Source: DASPOJ01 sp049790315 (GTDB lineage Bacteria > Acidobacteriota > Terriglobia > Acidiferrales > UBA7541). Taken from it: a stretch of 63,933 bases of DNA. The notes beneath the pieces were generated by a model that was not told the DNA's origin, did no database searches, and saw only the letters and a program-made list of their open reading frames with translations. How positions within the stretch are numbered: position 1 is the first letter of the stretch; each line of letters opens with the position of its first letter. The position numbers and the translations under genes are program-made. The stretch covers positions 1 to 63,933 of the forward strand of contig JBAQYV010000150.1 in assembly GCA_049790315.1 (NCBI GenBank), read 5' to 3'. Positions 52,320 through 60,610 of this stretch are shown here, in pieces.

Positions 52320-53795
52320 TTACTCGCCCGAACCGATTGGCCGCACGTGAATGTCCACTGCCACTCCAATGGTTTGCACAGCGCGGTTCGTGCCGCAACT
52401 TGCCACCGGGCAAACGCCGCCGTAAGGCTGCTGTTCTACCCCATAGTTCAAGCTGATGTGTGAATATCGTCCGAGTTGGCGTCCTGCATTGGCCGCTAGA
52501 TACCAATTGCGAAACTGATTCTCCACACCTGCCGTCATCGCCAGATTGCCGTTGATCGAGTATCCCCCACTGACCGCGCCCACCACGAACCTTGAAAACT
52601 GGTGGCTCACCGATCCGCCGGCCGTTTGGCTGATCGAGCCTGAGAACACTCCTGATCCGGAGTTGGTACCGTGCGTATACATCGCGGCGAAACTCGTCCG
52701 TCGCAAGTGGTAATTCACGCCGGCGTTCAATTCCCATGTGACGGCATTTGCGAGGCGTGGAACGTAGTTGTGATACTCAATGAAATCGGGCCCCGCGGCG
52801 ATTTGAAACACCAGCCGGTCTGTCAATTGGTGCGAATAAGCGGCATTGATCAGGTTGAAATCCAGATACTCCAGACTGCCGGTAAACAAATCCTCGCTGA
52901 ACGTATACGTCACGGCGAGCGTATCCTTAGTGGTGAACGTGTGGTTATAACCGCCGCCCAGCACATAATCGTGACTGCTGATGAAGCCACCTTCAGTATA
53001 GTCCAGAAGCTGGTAATTACCTGTCACAGTGAGCGAAGTCCGCGGCGCCAGGTTGAATTGTCCCTCCGCGACCGCCGAATTGCTCACCAGACGGGTCTGG
53101 CCCGTTAGAATCGAGGTGCCGGCGGAGAACGTGGGATTCAAAAGCGTGCTGGCCGCTGAACTCGTTTCCGTCAATAACCCTGGGCCGCCGATTCCCGCGC
53201 CGCCAAAAAGCGAATTCGGTGAGTAGGAGAATTGGTCGATCAAGGTCAGCTTGGCGCGTTTCCAACCCACCACCTGGCTCACAGAAAGCGAGTGATACAT
53301 TGCGTCTGGAAACAATGCGCTAGGCTGATAGAGGATACCGCCGCCGGAATATCCGAGCGAAAAACTGTTCGGGCCCCAGGAGTGATCGTACGTCACCTGG
53401 CCCCCTAGCACCTCGCTTCCGCCCCAAGTCGGCGTTCCGTCGGTATTGATCACTCCGCTGTCTGCGCTGGCGGATAGCAATGCGCTCGCGTCGAAAAGAT
53501 TCCGGGGCCTGGCGCCGAGCGCCGATGTCACTTCCTGAGCGCCGGACAGCGGCAGCACCGCGTTTTGATCCGTTCCATCCGGCGAGTCTCCCCCAGATCC
53601 AAAAATCGAGCGCCCCGCGGGCGCTGCGCCGGAGCCGTTCGAATTTCCGGAAGAACTCGACGTTGTCGGCGGCAATGGCTGGTCCGGTGTCGCGGGTGCG
53701 GTTCCATTCTGATCGGAAGGCGTTTGCTGGCAGCGCGCCACTGGCACGCACAACAGAGCGGCTATAAAAAATCCACAGAAAGATATGCGCTTCAT
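52320..53795 (-). CDS. Outer-membrane beta-barrel protein of the exopolysaccharide locus
   Basis: Exported protein of 491 residues. The ATG at 53795 has GGGAG nine bases upstream and starts a signal peptide (RISFCGFFIAALLCVPVARC). A Ser/Pro/Gly-rich linker follows. The rest alternates strands with aromatic ends, for example NSFSLGYSGGGILYQPS, LAVTYTFSEDLF and YLAANAGRQLGRYSHISLNYG. The last strand, TIGVAVDIHVRPIGSGE, does not end in an aromatic residue. It resembles barrels found beside exopolysaccharide genes that may act as export porins. It is transcribed after the Wza-like gene, with 13 bases between them. Confidence 0.75.
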   Translation of the reverse strand: MKRISFCGFFIAALLCVPVARCQQTPSDQNGTAPATPDQPLPPTTSSSSGNSNGSGAAPAGRSIFGSGGDSPDGTDQNAVLPLSGAQEVTSALGARPRNLFDASALLSASADSGVINTDGTPTWGGSEVLGGQVTYDHSWGPNSFSLGYSGGGILYQPSALFPDAMYHSLSVSQVVGWKRAKLTLIDQFSYSPNSLFGGAGIGGPGLLTETSSAASTLLNPTFSAGTSILTGQTRLVSNSAVAEGQFNLAPRTSLTVTGNYQLLDYTEGGFISSHDYVLGGGYNHTFTTKDTLAVTYTFSEDLFTGSLEYLDFNLINAAYSHQLTDRLVFQIAAGPDFIEYHNYVPRLANAVTWELNAGVNYHLRRTSFAAMYTHGTNSGSGVFSGSISQTAGGSVSHQFSRFVVGAVSGGYSINGNLAMTAGVENQFRNWYLAANAGRQLGRYSHISLNYGVEQQPYGGVCPVASCGTNRAVQTIGVAVDIHVRPIGSGE

Positions 53796-53808
53796 CGAAT
53801 CCATCTCC

Positions 53809-54492
53809 CTACGGGACGACGATCTCGTCACCCGGTATCAGCTTTATGTTCTGTGACGCCTTCGACCCAGCGAGGACTTCCTTATATTGAAATGGGAATT
53901 CGGTCTGTTTGCCGTTCACCATTCGTAGAACATGAATCTTTTTCGAGTTGGCGTACGGAGTGAACCCGCCCGCGTCAGCCAGGGCCTGCAGCACCGTCAT
54001 GTCAGGCAGCAGAGGAAATGCGCCGGGGTGCGTCACTTCTCCGACCACGTAGATGCGCCGGCTGTTGATCTGCGTCACGATCACCGTGACCTGCGGATCG
54101 TTCAGATACTTTTTGAATTTCTCGGTGAGTGACGCGGCTAGTTCGTTCGGCGTGATTCCGGCGGCTTGCACGTCGTTCACAAGCGGCAACGAAATCTTGC
54201 CGTCGGGCCGCACGGGCACGACTCGAGAAACGTCCGGCTCCTTCCACACACTGATATCCAGCACGTCGTCGGGACCGATCGTGTAGCTGGGATCCGCGGC
54301 GGCCGTCGCCATGGCCTGGCTGGCCGCCGGCGCTGAATTGCTGTTCGACGCCCCGTGGTCCTGAGCGGCGAGCGGAAGGCTCGCAAACAATATCAGCAGA
54401 AACAGCGTCGCGAAGTTGTGCCAATCCGCGCGCAGCGCGTTGCTGAGCGTCGCCTCGCCGAGTGGGTTGCTTCGATCTTTCGATGCCTTCAT
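53809..54492 (-). CDS. Polysaccharide export protein, Wza/BexD-like
   Basis: Periplasmic/outer-membrane export protein of 227 residues with a Poly_export domain (YTIGPDDVLDISVWKEPDVS, GKISLPLVNDVQAAG) and one SLBB domain (IYVVGEVTHPGAFPL to GGFTPYANSKKI). The chain is short compared with Wza and ends at GDEIVVP, without the C-terminal helix that forms the outer-membrane pore. A signal segment (LFLLILFASLPLAAQ) lies about residues 30-45. The ATG at 54492 has GAGGAGA seven bases upstream. It lies next to the barrel gene downstream and the EBP gene upstream, and is the main evidence that the region makes an exported polysaccharide. Confidence 0.9.
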   Translation of the reverse strand: MKASKDRSNPLGEATLSNALRADWHNFATLFLLILFASLPLAAQDHGASNSNSAPAASQAMATAAADPSYTIGPDDVLDISVWKEPDVSRVVPVRPDGKISLPLVNDVQAAGITPNELAASLTEKFKKYLNDPQVTVIVTQINSRRIYVVGEVTHPGAFPLLPDMTVLQALADAGGFTPYANSKKIHVLRMVNGKQTEFPFQYKEVLAGSKASQNIKLIPGDEIVVP

Positions 54493-54514
54493 TGCGGTTC
54501 TCCTCAGAATTTGG

Positions 54515-55525
54515 CTATTCACTTTCCCGGTCGCTCAAACCCAACTGCTTGAGTTTGTAAAGCAGCGCCTTGTAACTGATCTGTAATTCTCGCGCGGTGC
54601 GCTTCCGGTTCCAGTGTGTGCGGTCGAGCGCGCGGGCAATCAATTCCCGCTCGGCGTGCCGCGAAGCCTCTCGCGACGCCTCTTTCAGCGGACGCATGCC
54701 CGGCGGCCGAACCGCCGCCGGCGTTCCTTCAAGTACTTTTGCGGGCTCGACCGCGTTCAAACCAGCTTCCAGGTCCGCCAGCGCCACTTGCGCGTCGCCC
54801 AATGCCACGATTTTCCGCGCGACGTTTTCCAGTTCCCGGACGTTTCCCGGCCAGGAATGTCGCAGAAGCACGTCCCACGCGCTCGAGTCGAGCGCGGGCT
54901 CACCTTTGTCAAAAAGAGCCGAATATCTCTTCAGAAAAAAATCCATCAAACCCGCAATGTCTTCCTTCCGCGAATGCAGTGGCGGCAGTCGTAAGGTCAC
55001 GCCGTTCAAGCGGTAGTACAGTTCGCGCGGAAAGCGCCCGTTGCGCACTTCTTCTTCGATATTCTGGCTCGTCGCCGAAATCAAACGCACGCCGGATACG
55101 GGCTCGTTTGCTGCCGCATCGCCGTCCGGCAAAAGATGCAGCAGCGGCCCCCAGGATTCCGGATCCAGCTGCGTGGGCTCATCGAGCAGCAGCGTCCCCG
55201 ACTCGGAACCCCCAGCGGTTTCAGCGCTGTTCGCGCCGCCGCTCAGGCACGCCCGCAAAGTCTGCTGCGTCATCGCGCCGCATCGGCACTTGACGAAGGC
55301 CAGATGGCTGCGCCGCGACAGCCGGTGCAGCTCAAGCGCTACAATTTCCTTGCCTGTCCCGCTTTCGCCGACCAGCAGCACCGGGATATTCGTAGGTGCC
55401 AGGTCGGCAATGGTTCGCTCAATCAGCCGCATGGCAGAGCTCGTCGCCCCCAGAAAATAGCCCCGGGCCGCAGCCTTCTGCACTGCCAGACTGGTCGTTG
55501 GTGCTTGGTCAGTTGCCTTCATCAT
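54515..55525 (-). CDS. Receiver-less AAA+ regulator lacking the GAFTGA motif
   Basis: NtrC-like protein of 336 residues without an N-terminal sensory domain. The AAA+ part has Walker A GESGTGKE, Walker B-like TLLLDEPTQL and the late blocks LYYRLNGVTLRLPPL and HSWPGNVRELENV. Where all sigma-54 activators carry the L1 loop GAFTGA after an ESELFG-type helix, this protein reads CLSGGANSAETAGG, so the loop is missing. The C-terminal Fis-type helix-turn-helix is intact (HWNRKRTARELQISYKALLYKLKQLGL). It may bind DNA and ATP but not open the sigma-54 holoenzyme by itself. It ends 23 bases before the start of the Wza-like gene on the same strand. Confidence 0.88.
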   Translation of the reverse strand: MMKATDQAPTTSLAVQKAAARGYFLGATSSAMRLIERTIADLAPTNIPVLLVGESGTGKEIVALELHRLSRRSHLAFVKCRCGAMTQQTLRACLSGGANSAETAGGSESGTLLLDEPTQLDPESWGPLLHLLPDGDAAANEPVSGVRLISATSQNIEEEVRNGRFPRELYYRLNGVTLRLPPLHSRKEDIAGLMDFFLKRYSALFDKGEPALDSSAWDVLLRHSWPGNVRELENVARKIVALGDAQVALADLEAGLNAVEPAKVLEGTPAAVRPPGMRPLKEASREASRHAERELIARALDRTHWNRKRTARELQISYKALLYKLKQLGLSDRESE

Positions 55526-55829
55526 CGTATTGTCGCGAGCCTACGCGCACGATCAATAGAAGCAAGGCGGTGACCACCTACGCCTGTCAATCAAAAGCTG
55601 TAAGTGAATGACTTTAAGTAACTTATTTATATGTGTTTATGGACACGGTGGGTGCGGGCCAGGAGTGCCTACCCGCATACTACATGGCTCCAAAGGGATT
55701 ACACATTGTGGTAAACATTTTCCATGGCCCGCCCGCAGCGATCCCCGGCAAAATCATGTTTCAGTTAGGCTTATGGTGCGTCCCGGTAGGAAATTGAGTC
55801 GACGAATTTAACTATGCGTGGCCGAGCAC
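55526..55829. other. Gap between the two EBP genes
   Basis: No gene is supported in these 304 bases. The middle is AT-rich (around 55610-55640) and likely holds the promoter of the export operon. A TGCGGG/CCCGCA pair at 55653-55677 could form a small hairpin. No sigma-54 site with correct spacing was found on the minus strand. Confidence 0.35.
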
Positions 55830-56909
55830 CTAGACCGATCCGTTCGTGCCATCCGCGAGGATATCCACGACCTGCTCGTCTTTGCGTCGCGCGGATCTTT
55901 TCGGCGGAAGGCCGGCTTGCCGTATCTTGTAGAGCAGTGCGCGATAGCTGATCTTGAGCTCGCTGGCAGCTCTCTTGCGATTCCACCGATTGGCTTCCAG
56001 AACGCGCAAGATGATTTTCTTTTCCAGGTCGTGCACGGCCTGGCGCGTAATTTTTTTCAAATGAATTGGTCCGTCAATCGGCAATTCAGATGAAAGATGA
56101 GTCTGTTCCCAGTGCAGCAACTCGCCGGTCACCGCATCCTCGGACCCGAGAATCACGTAGCGCTCGACCAGATTTTCGAGCTCGCGAATGTTGCCTGGCC
56201 ACGAATGTCGGGCCAGAAGTTGCAGCATCGTGCCCGAGAACGGCCGCACCTGTGTACTGTGCCGGCGCTGATGGAGTTCTAGAAAATAATGGGACAGATC
56301 CAGAATGTCTTCCCGCCGCGAACGCAATGGAGGCAACTGCAGATTCACCACGTTGATCCGGTAAAACAGATCCTGGCGAAAACGCCCCGCTTCGATTTCG
56401 CGCTCCAGCGCGCGATGCGTCGCGCACAGCGCGCGCACATGCACATGGCGGTCTTCTTGTCCGCCGATTCGAGAGAACTGACCGTCCTGCAACAATTGCA
56501 GAAGTTTGGCCTGTAGCGACCGATCGATCTCATCGATACCATCGAGAAAAAGCGTGCCGCCTTCGGCTTGTTCCGCGCGGCCCGGCTTCGTCGCATAAGC
56601 GCCCGTGAAAGCGCCTTTCTCGTAACCGAACAGTTCACTTTCCAATAGCGTGCCGGGAATTGCGGCGCAATTCACTTTGATGAACGGTCTCAGTCCTTCA
56701 CCCGACCGCTCGTGAATGTAGCGCGCCAGTACTCCTTTACCGGTGCCGCTGTCGCCTTGAATCAGCACGGGAACGCCGGTCGTAGCGATTCGCTCGACCT
56801 TCTGCCGCACAGCCAGCATCGTCGCTGACCGCCCGAATATAATTCGCTCCGGAGGCAGTTGTTCCGCCCGCGGTGCGTAAACGCCTCTGGCAACGCCTGC
56901 TTCAGCCAT
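55830..56909 (-). CDS. Receiver-less sigma-54 AAA+ activator with altered Walker B
   Basis: NtrC-like protein of 359 residues beginning almost directly with the AAA+ domain (ERIIFGRSATMLAVRQKVERIA). Walker A is GDSGTGKG, the GAFTGA loop is intact (GYEKGAFTGAY), but Walker B reads LFLDGIDEI where most activators have LFLDEIGEM, so the catalytic glutamate is replaced by Gly. Late blocks FRQDLFYRINVV and HSWPGNIRELENL are normal. The C-terminal Fis-type motif is intact (RWNRKRAASELKISYRALLYKIRQAGL) and is followed by a basic tail. It is transcribed toward the other receiver-less protein, with 304 bases between. A candidate sigma-54 promoter lies 75 bases upstream. Confidence 0.9.
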   Translation of the reverse strand: MAEAGVARGVYAPRAEQLPPERIIFGRSATMLAVRQKVERIATTGVPVLIQGDSGTGKGVLARYIHERSGEGLRPFIKVNCAAIPGTLLESELFGYEKGAFTGAYATKPGRAEQAEGGTLFLDGIDEIDRSLQAKLLQLLQDGQFSRIGGQEDRHVHVRALCATHRALEREIEAGRFRQDLFYRINVVNLQLPPLRSRREDILDLSHYFLELHQRRHSTQVRPFSGTMLQLLARHSWPGNIRELENLVERYVILGSEDAVTGELLHWEQTHLSSELPIDGPIHLKKITRQAVHDLEKKIILRVLEANRWNRKRAASELKISYRALLYKIRQAGLPPKRSARRKDEQVVDILADGTNGSV

Positions 56910-57313
56910 ATGTGTGCGGAGTTACAGCTTCCCCTGAATCCAAGCTTGAAAGATGAAGGTCTACTTCCCCCGCGTGTTAATACTGCATTTTGGATGCCAG
57001 CGCCGCGGCTTACATTCACTGGCCGGGTATAGCTTCGGCGCGGCGGCTAGCCTGTAAACCACATACCGGAAGGAAGATAGGGGGCGACGGAGTGGGCGCG
57101 GTATATCCACGTGAGACGGCAACCGATTCGCGGAACTTCGTTTCCTTTTATGAGCAACCCGGTTCCGGACAAATGCCCCAACGCCCGGCTCCTCCGGTCA
57201 CGAATTCGTTCCATCCGCGGGACGAGCGTCACCATCTGGAGACAACTCTGTCGATGGTCGCACCAATCCGTCTGACGGTCGTCTGAAGGCAGACACCGGC
57301 AACTTCGGAGACC
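56910..57313. other. Gap with candidate promoter
   Basis: No gene is supported in these 404 bases. The left part holds the sigma-54 site on the minus strand (56984-56999). The rest shows only short inverted matches. Confidence 0.35.
56984..56999 (-). promoter_or_regulatory. Candidate sigma-54 promoter of the EBP gene
   Basis: On the minus strand TGGCATCCAAAATGCA matches TGGCAC-N5-TTGCW at nine of eleven defined positions, with GG and GC at the right distance. It is 75 bases upstream of the EBP start, in the same direction, which fits an autoregulated sigma-54 activator. Confidence 0.55.
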
Positions 57314-57634
57314 TTACTTGAGTAGTTTCCGTAACAATCGATCCAGCCGCGCCCTGGATTCAAGCGACATCGCGGTGAACTCAACTCCCATTCCCCGCCC
57401 CGGCTGCGAATCCCGCACCACGGCTCGCGCGCGCACTTCGCCTGACGGAACCTCGAAAATCACGTGCAAAACTTCTCCGACAGGTGGCGGGTTCCGTGTA
57501 GCGATAAAAATTCCGCCCAATCCAAGCGTGGCGACACGAGAGACAGTTCGCTGGCCACCAGACTGCCACGCGATCAGCATTCCTTTCGGCAAACCCATAC
57601 GCTGGTAGCGTCGCGCGTGCGCTTCGGAGTTCAT
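57314..57634 (-). CDS. PilZ-like protein with degenerate second motif
   Basis: Protein of 106 residues from ATG 57634; the frame is open further to 57973 but the added residues overlap the divergent LuxR-type gene's leader and have no conserved sequence. The first PilZ motif is RRYQR. The second, normally DxSxxG, is replaced by TLGLGG (VATLGLGGIFIATR), so an acidic and a serine ligand are missing. The fold strands (VLHVIFEVPSGEVRARAVVRD, MGVEFTAMSL) are typical. It may bind c-di-GMP weakly or not at all. The ribosome site is weak. It lies divergent from the LuxR-type regulator. Confidence 0.72.
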   Translation of the reverse strand: MNSEAHARRYQRMGLPKGMLIAWQSGGQRTVSRVATLGLGGIFIATRNPPPVGEVLHVIFEVPSGEVRARAVVRDSQPGRGMGVEFTAMSLESRARLDRLLRKLLK

Positions 57635-57809
57635 CCGGGAATTCTGACGCAAAGCATCACCGACGACGGAAACAACGATTTCCCGCTTGTCCGAACCAGT
57701 AACAGCGGCTGGATGCGCCGGGCGAGCGAGTTGCCTGATTGTAACTAGGCACTTTCGGGTTTCCTTGCCCGGCCGAAGCGATTCGTATACGCTCGAAAAC
57801 GTGGCTCTT

Positions 57810-58478
57810 ATGACTCGCGCGCGAACTGTAGCGGTGTGCTTGCTGTCGTCGCACCCGCTGGTCCTTTCTGAATTTGAGCGCGTCCTCGCGAGTACCACGT
57901 TTAAGCTCACCTCCCGAACGCTTGAATCTACCCTCGGCCCGGATCTCAGACAGTTGATGGTGCCCCGAGCCACGGTCTACGTGGTCGACGCCAACATGGC
58001 GCGGCCCGCCACCGGCGCATTGATCGCGAACATTCTGGAGAAAAATCCAGGCGCGCGGGTTTTGGTGGTCGCGGAAAAATTCAGCGCGCAGGAAGCCCAC
58101 TCGCTCCTGCGCCTGGGCGCCAAAGGCCTGCTCACTTACACGGAAGCGCAGGACCAACTGGCGGGCGCGGTGTCGCAGGCGCAGGACGGCGGCTTTTGGG
58201 TGCCGCGCGCGGTCCTGGCCGGCTTTGTGGAATCGGTGCTGACCGGGGCCGCGAGCCGGCGAATCCGGGCTGAAGGCTATAGCGACTTAAGCCGCCGCGA
58301 ACAAGAAGTGCTGGACGCTCTGCTCGAGAATCAGGCCAATAAAGAAATTGCGAATCATCTGAATATTTCCGAGCGCACGGTAAAATTCCACGTGTCCAAT
58401 CTCCTCAGTAAATTTGGCGTGCGCCGCCGGGCCGATTTGATCCTGCTATGCTTCCAGAAGAGCAGCGGAACTCTGTGA
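57810..58478 (+). CDS. LuxR/NarL-type regulator with a receiver-like domain
   Basis: Protein of 222 residues. The N-terminal 120 residues have a receiver-like fold (LVLSEFERVLAS, ATVYVVDANMARP with an Asp at the usual phosphorylation site, VLVVAEKF, GAKGLLTYTEA) but lack the acidic pair after strand one (LLSSHP). The C-terminal LuxR domain is complete: LSRREQEVLDALLENQANKEIANHLNISERTVKFHVSNLLSKFG. Phosphorylation is doubtful because the acidic pocket is incomplete. It could be controlled by another ligand. The start at ATG 57810 is one of several options (GTG 57801). It precedes the UDP-sugar dehydrogenase gene on the same strand. Confidence 0.85.
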   Translation: MTRARTVAVCLLSSHPLVLSEFERVLASTTFKLTSRTLESTLGPDLRQLMVPRATVYVVDANMARPATGALIANILEKNPGARVLVVAEKFSAQEAHSLLRLGAKGLLTYTEAQDQLAGAVSQAQDGGFWVPRAVLAGFVESVLTGAASRRIRAEGYSDLSRREQEVLDALLENQANKEIANHLNISERTVKFHVSNLLSKFGVRRRADLILLCFQKSSGTL

Positions 58479-58602
58479 TTACGGCGTAAGGCGCGCGTAA
58501 ACGCCGCCCAGGTTTTTCGGCGCCACGAAATACGCCGCCGCGCACGTTCGACGTGCGATGGAAATGTTTCGCCGAGCGCCTTCCGCAATGCCCGCTGAAT
58601 AT

Positions 58603-58618
58603 GGGCGCGGACTTTGCT
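58603..58618 (+). promoter_or_regulatory. Candidate sigma-54 promoter of the UDP-sugar dehydrogenase gene
   Basis: GGGCGCGGACTTTGCT matches the sigma-54 consensus (TGGCACR-N4-TTGCW) except at its first and fifth positions; the -12 element TTGC is perfect. It ends 52 bases before the ATG at 58671, an ordinary promoter distance, and points into the gene. Confidence 0.55.
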
Positions 58619-58670
58619 TGGCGCCGCATAAGAAATCAAAAATTCGCCGCGCGAGAGGAAACACGCGTCA

Positions 58671-60020
58671 ATGCCTATTGACCGCAAGCCGGAATTTTTC
58701 AAAGGAGCGCAGTTGCGCGTCGGCGTCGTCGGCTGCGGATACGTGGGACTTCCGCTCGGACTGCGATTCGCGGAGGTCGGACACCGCGTGACCGGATTCG
58801 ATCTTGACCAGAAAAAAGTGGATGCGCTCAATCGCGGACAAAGCTACATCGGCCACGTGCCCACGGTAAAAATTCAGCAGTACGTGCGATCGCGGCACTT
58901 TTCGGCAACCACCGATTTCAGCCAACTGGCCAACATGGACGCGATCTTGATTTGCGTCCCGACGCCGCTCGACGAACGCCGCGCGCCGGACCTGCAGTAC
59001 GTTGAACAGACCACGCGGGCGATTGCCGCGACGCTCACGCGCGGCCAATTGATCGTGCTGGAATCGACGACCTACCCGGGGACCACCGAAGAATTGGTTC
59101 TGCCCATTCTGACTGAAACTGGACTGCTCTCTCCTCCCGACGCCGACGATACCGAGCGAGCCCCGGATTTCTTTTTGGCGTATTCCCCTGAACGCGAAGA
59201 CCCCGGCAATAAAAATTTCGGTTTGGCGCAAATCCCAAAAGTGGTCGGCGGTGTGAATGGCGCGAGCAGCCGCGCGGCGCAAGCGCTGTACGGGCAGATC
59301 GTTTCGCGCGTGGTGGCTGTGAGTTCGACGCGCGCGGCGGAAATGACCAAACTGCTGGAAAATATCTTTCGCTGTGTGAACATCGCGCTGGTCAACGAAT
59401 TGAAATTGCTGTGCCAGCGAATGAATATGGACGTGTGGGAAGTGATCGAAGCGGCGTCGACGAAACCATTCGGCTTCATGCCGTTTTATCCCGGGCCCGG
59501 ACTCGGCGGGCACTGCATTCCGGTGGATCCGTTTTACCTTTCGTGGAAAGCGCGAGAGTACGATTTCGCGACGCGCTTCATCGAACTCGCGGGAGAGATC
59601 AATACGGCGATGCCGTACCACATTGTCGATTCGGTGTCCGCGGCGCTGAACGACCGCGGCAAAGCGATGAAGGGCGCGCGAATCCTGGTGCTGGGAGTCG
59701 CGTACAAGAAGGACATCGACGATATACGCGAATCGCCCTCGCTGAAAATTTTGGAGCTTCTGGCCGAGCGCGGGGCGAAGGCGGATTACAACGATCCGTA
59801 TTGTCCCGAACTTCGCAAGCTGCGGCACTACGATTACACGGGCAAGCGGTCGGTAAAGCTCGAAGGCGACGTGTTGGGCAGCTACGATTGCGTGCTGATT
59901 GCGACCGACCATACGGTTTACGATTACGCCGGGATCGTGGAATCGGCGCAGTTGGTTGTTGACGCGCGCAACGCCACGCGCCGCGTGACGCGCCATCGGC
60001 AAAAGATCGTGTTGTGCTGA
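58671..60020 (+). CDS. Nucleotide sugar dehydrogenase, WbpA/TviB-like
   Basis: UDP-sugar 6-dehydrogenase of 449 residues. The NAD-binding motif is VGVVGCGYVGLPLG (residues 17-30). The central block EMTKLLENIFRCVNIALVNEL contains Lys227. The catalytic cysteine is Cys282 in GPGLGGHCIPVDP, and the C-terminal UDP-binding domain starts at LVLGVAYKKDIDDIRESP. The enzyme oxidises the C6 hydroxyl of a UDP-hexose or UDP-N-acetylhexosamine to a uronic acid with two NAD+. The length and the AYSPERED block favour the WbpA-type group acting on UDP-GlcNAc or related sugars; the exact substrate is not certain. It should supply an acidic sugar for the exported polysaccharide. Confidence 0.92.
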   Translation: MPIDRKPEFFKGAQLRVGVVGCGYVGLPLGLRFAEVGHRVTGFDLDQKKVDALNRGQSYIGHVPTVKIQQYVRSRHFSATTDFSQLANMDAILICVPTPLDERRAPDLQYVEQTTRAIAATLTRGQLIVLESTTYPGTTEELVLPILTETGLLSPPDADDTERAPDFFLAYSPEREDPGNKNFGLAQIPKVVGGVNGASSRAAQALYGQIVSRVVAVSSTRAAEMTKLLENIFRCVNIALVNELKLLCQRMNMDVWEVIEAASTKPFGFMPFYPGPGLGGHCIPVDPFYLSWKAREYDFATRFIELAGEINTAMPYHIVDSVSAALNDRGKAMKGARILVLGVAYKKDIDDIRESPSLKILELLAERGAKADYNDPYCPELRKLRHYDYTGKRSVKLEGDVLGSYDCVLIATDHTVYDYAGIVESAQLVVDARNATRRVTRHRQKIVLC

Positions 60021-60176
60021 AACGCGGCACGACGGATCGGGCGCGGAGATTTTTCGCGCGACGCGCGCAGCTTCGCGGCGGCGGCGCGGCGGATTGCTTC
60101 GAGTGATTATTCTCATTGAGAGAAATCCTGGCGCGGACGGCTTGCCGCATCCACCCGGAATTTCCAGGTTAAGCGC

Positions 60177-60563
60177 ATGGCGAATCTGAATCTTTCCAAC
60201 GATCCTGCAATCAGCCGGCGGCGAAGCCAACGGGTGATCATGAGCATCCCGGTCACCGTGAAATGGCGCGGCGCGGACGGCAAAGAAACGGAAGAGTCCA
60301 CGGCGAGCCTGGTACTGAACGCGCACGGCGCTTTGCTGGCGCTGGCGAACACACTGAAAGAAGGCCAGACGCTGCGACTGGTGAATCGCACCACGGATCA
60401 AGAACAAGATTGCCGCGTGGTTTATCTCGGGCCCGTGAACAGCGGAAAATTTCAGGTCGGTCTCGAATTCATGGAACCGGCGCCGGAGTTCTGGCACATC
60501 ACGTTTCCGCCCGACAATTGGTCTACGACGGATTTTCCCGGCCGCAAATCAAGGCCGCTCTAA
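60177..60563 (+). CDS. PilZ domain protein with altered ligand motif
   Basis: Protein of 128 residues. The first PilZ motif is intact (RRSQR in SRRRSQRVIMSIPV). The second, DxSxxG, is VLNAHG in ASLVLNAHGALLAL, missing Asp and Ser. The remaining fold is typical (LRLVNRTTDQEQDCRVVYLGP, FQVGLEFMEP). The last 25 residues are Pro/Trp-rich. It follows the UDP-sugar dehydrogenase gene by 156 bases on the same strand. As the ligand pocket is altered, it may respond poorly to c-di-GMP or serve as a structural partner. Confidence 0.82.
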   Translation: MANLNLSNDPAISRRRSQRVIMSIPVTVKWRGADGKETEESTASLVLNAHGALLALANTLKEGQTLRLVNRTTDQEQDCRVVYLGPVNSGKFQVGLEFMEPAPEFWHITFPPDNWSTTDFPGRKSRPL

Positions 60564-60610
60564 ACCCGCTCGATGCAAACGATTCGCGCCGGCAAACTCG
60601 CGCGAATCAA

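Noticed and set aside
58668..60497. Leftward frame of 609 residues
   Set aside because: It is opposite the UDP-sugar dehydrogenase and PilZ genes and has no recognisable domain.
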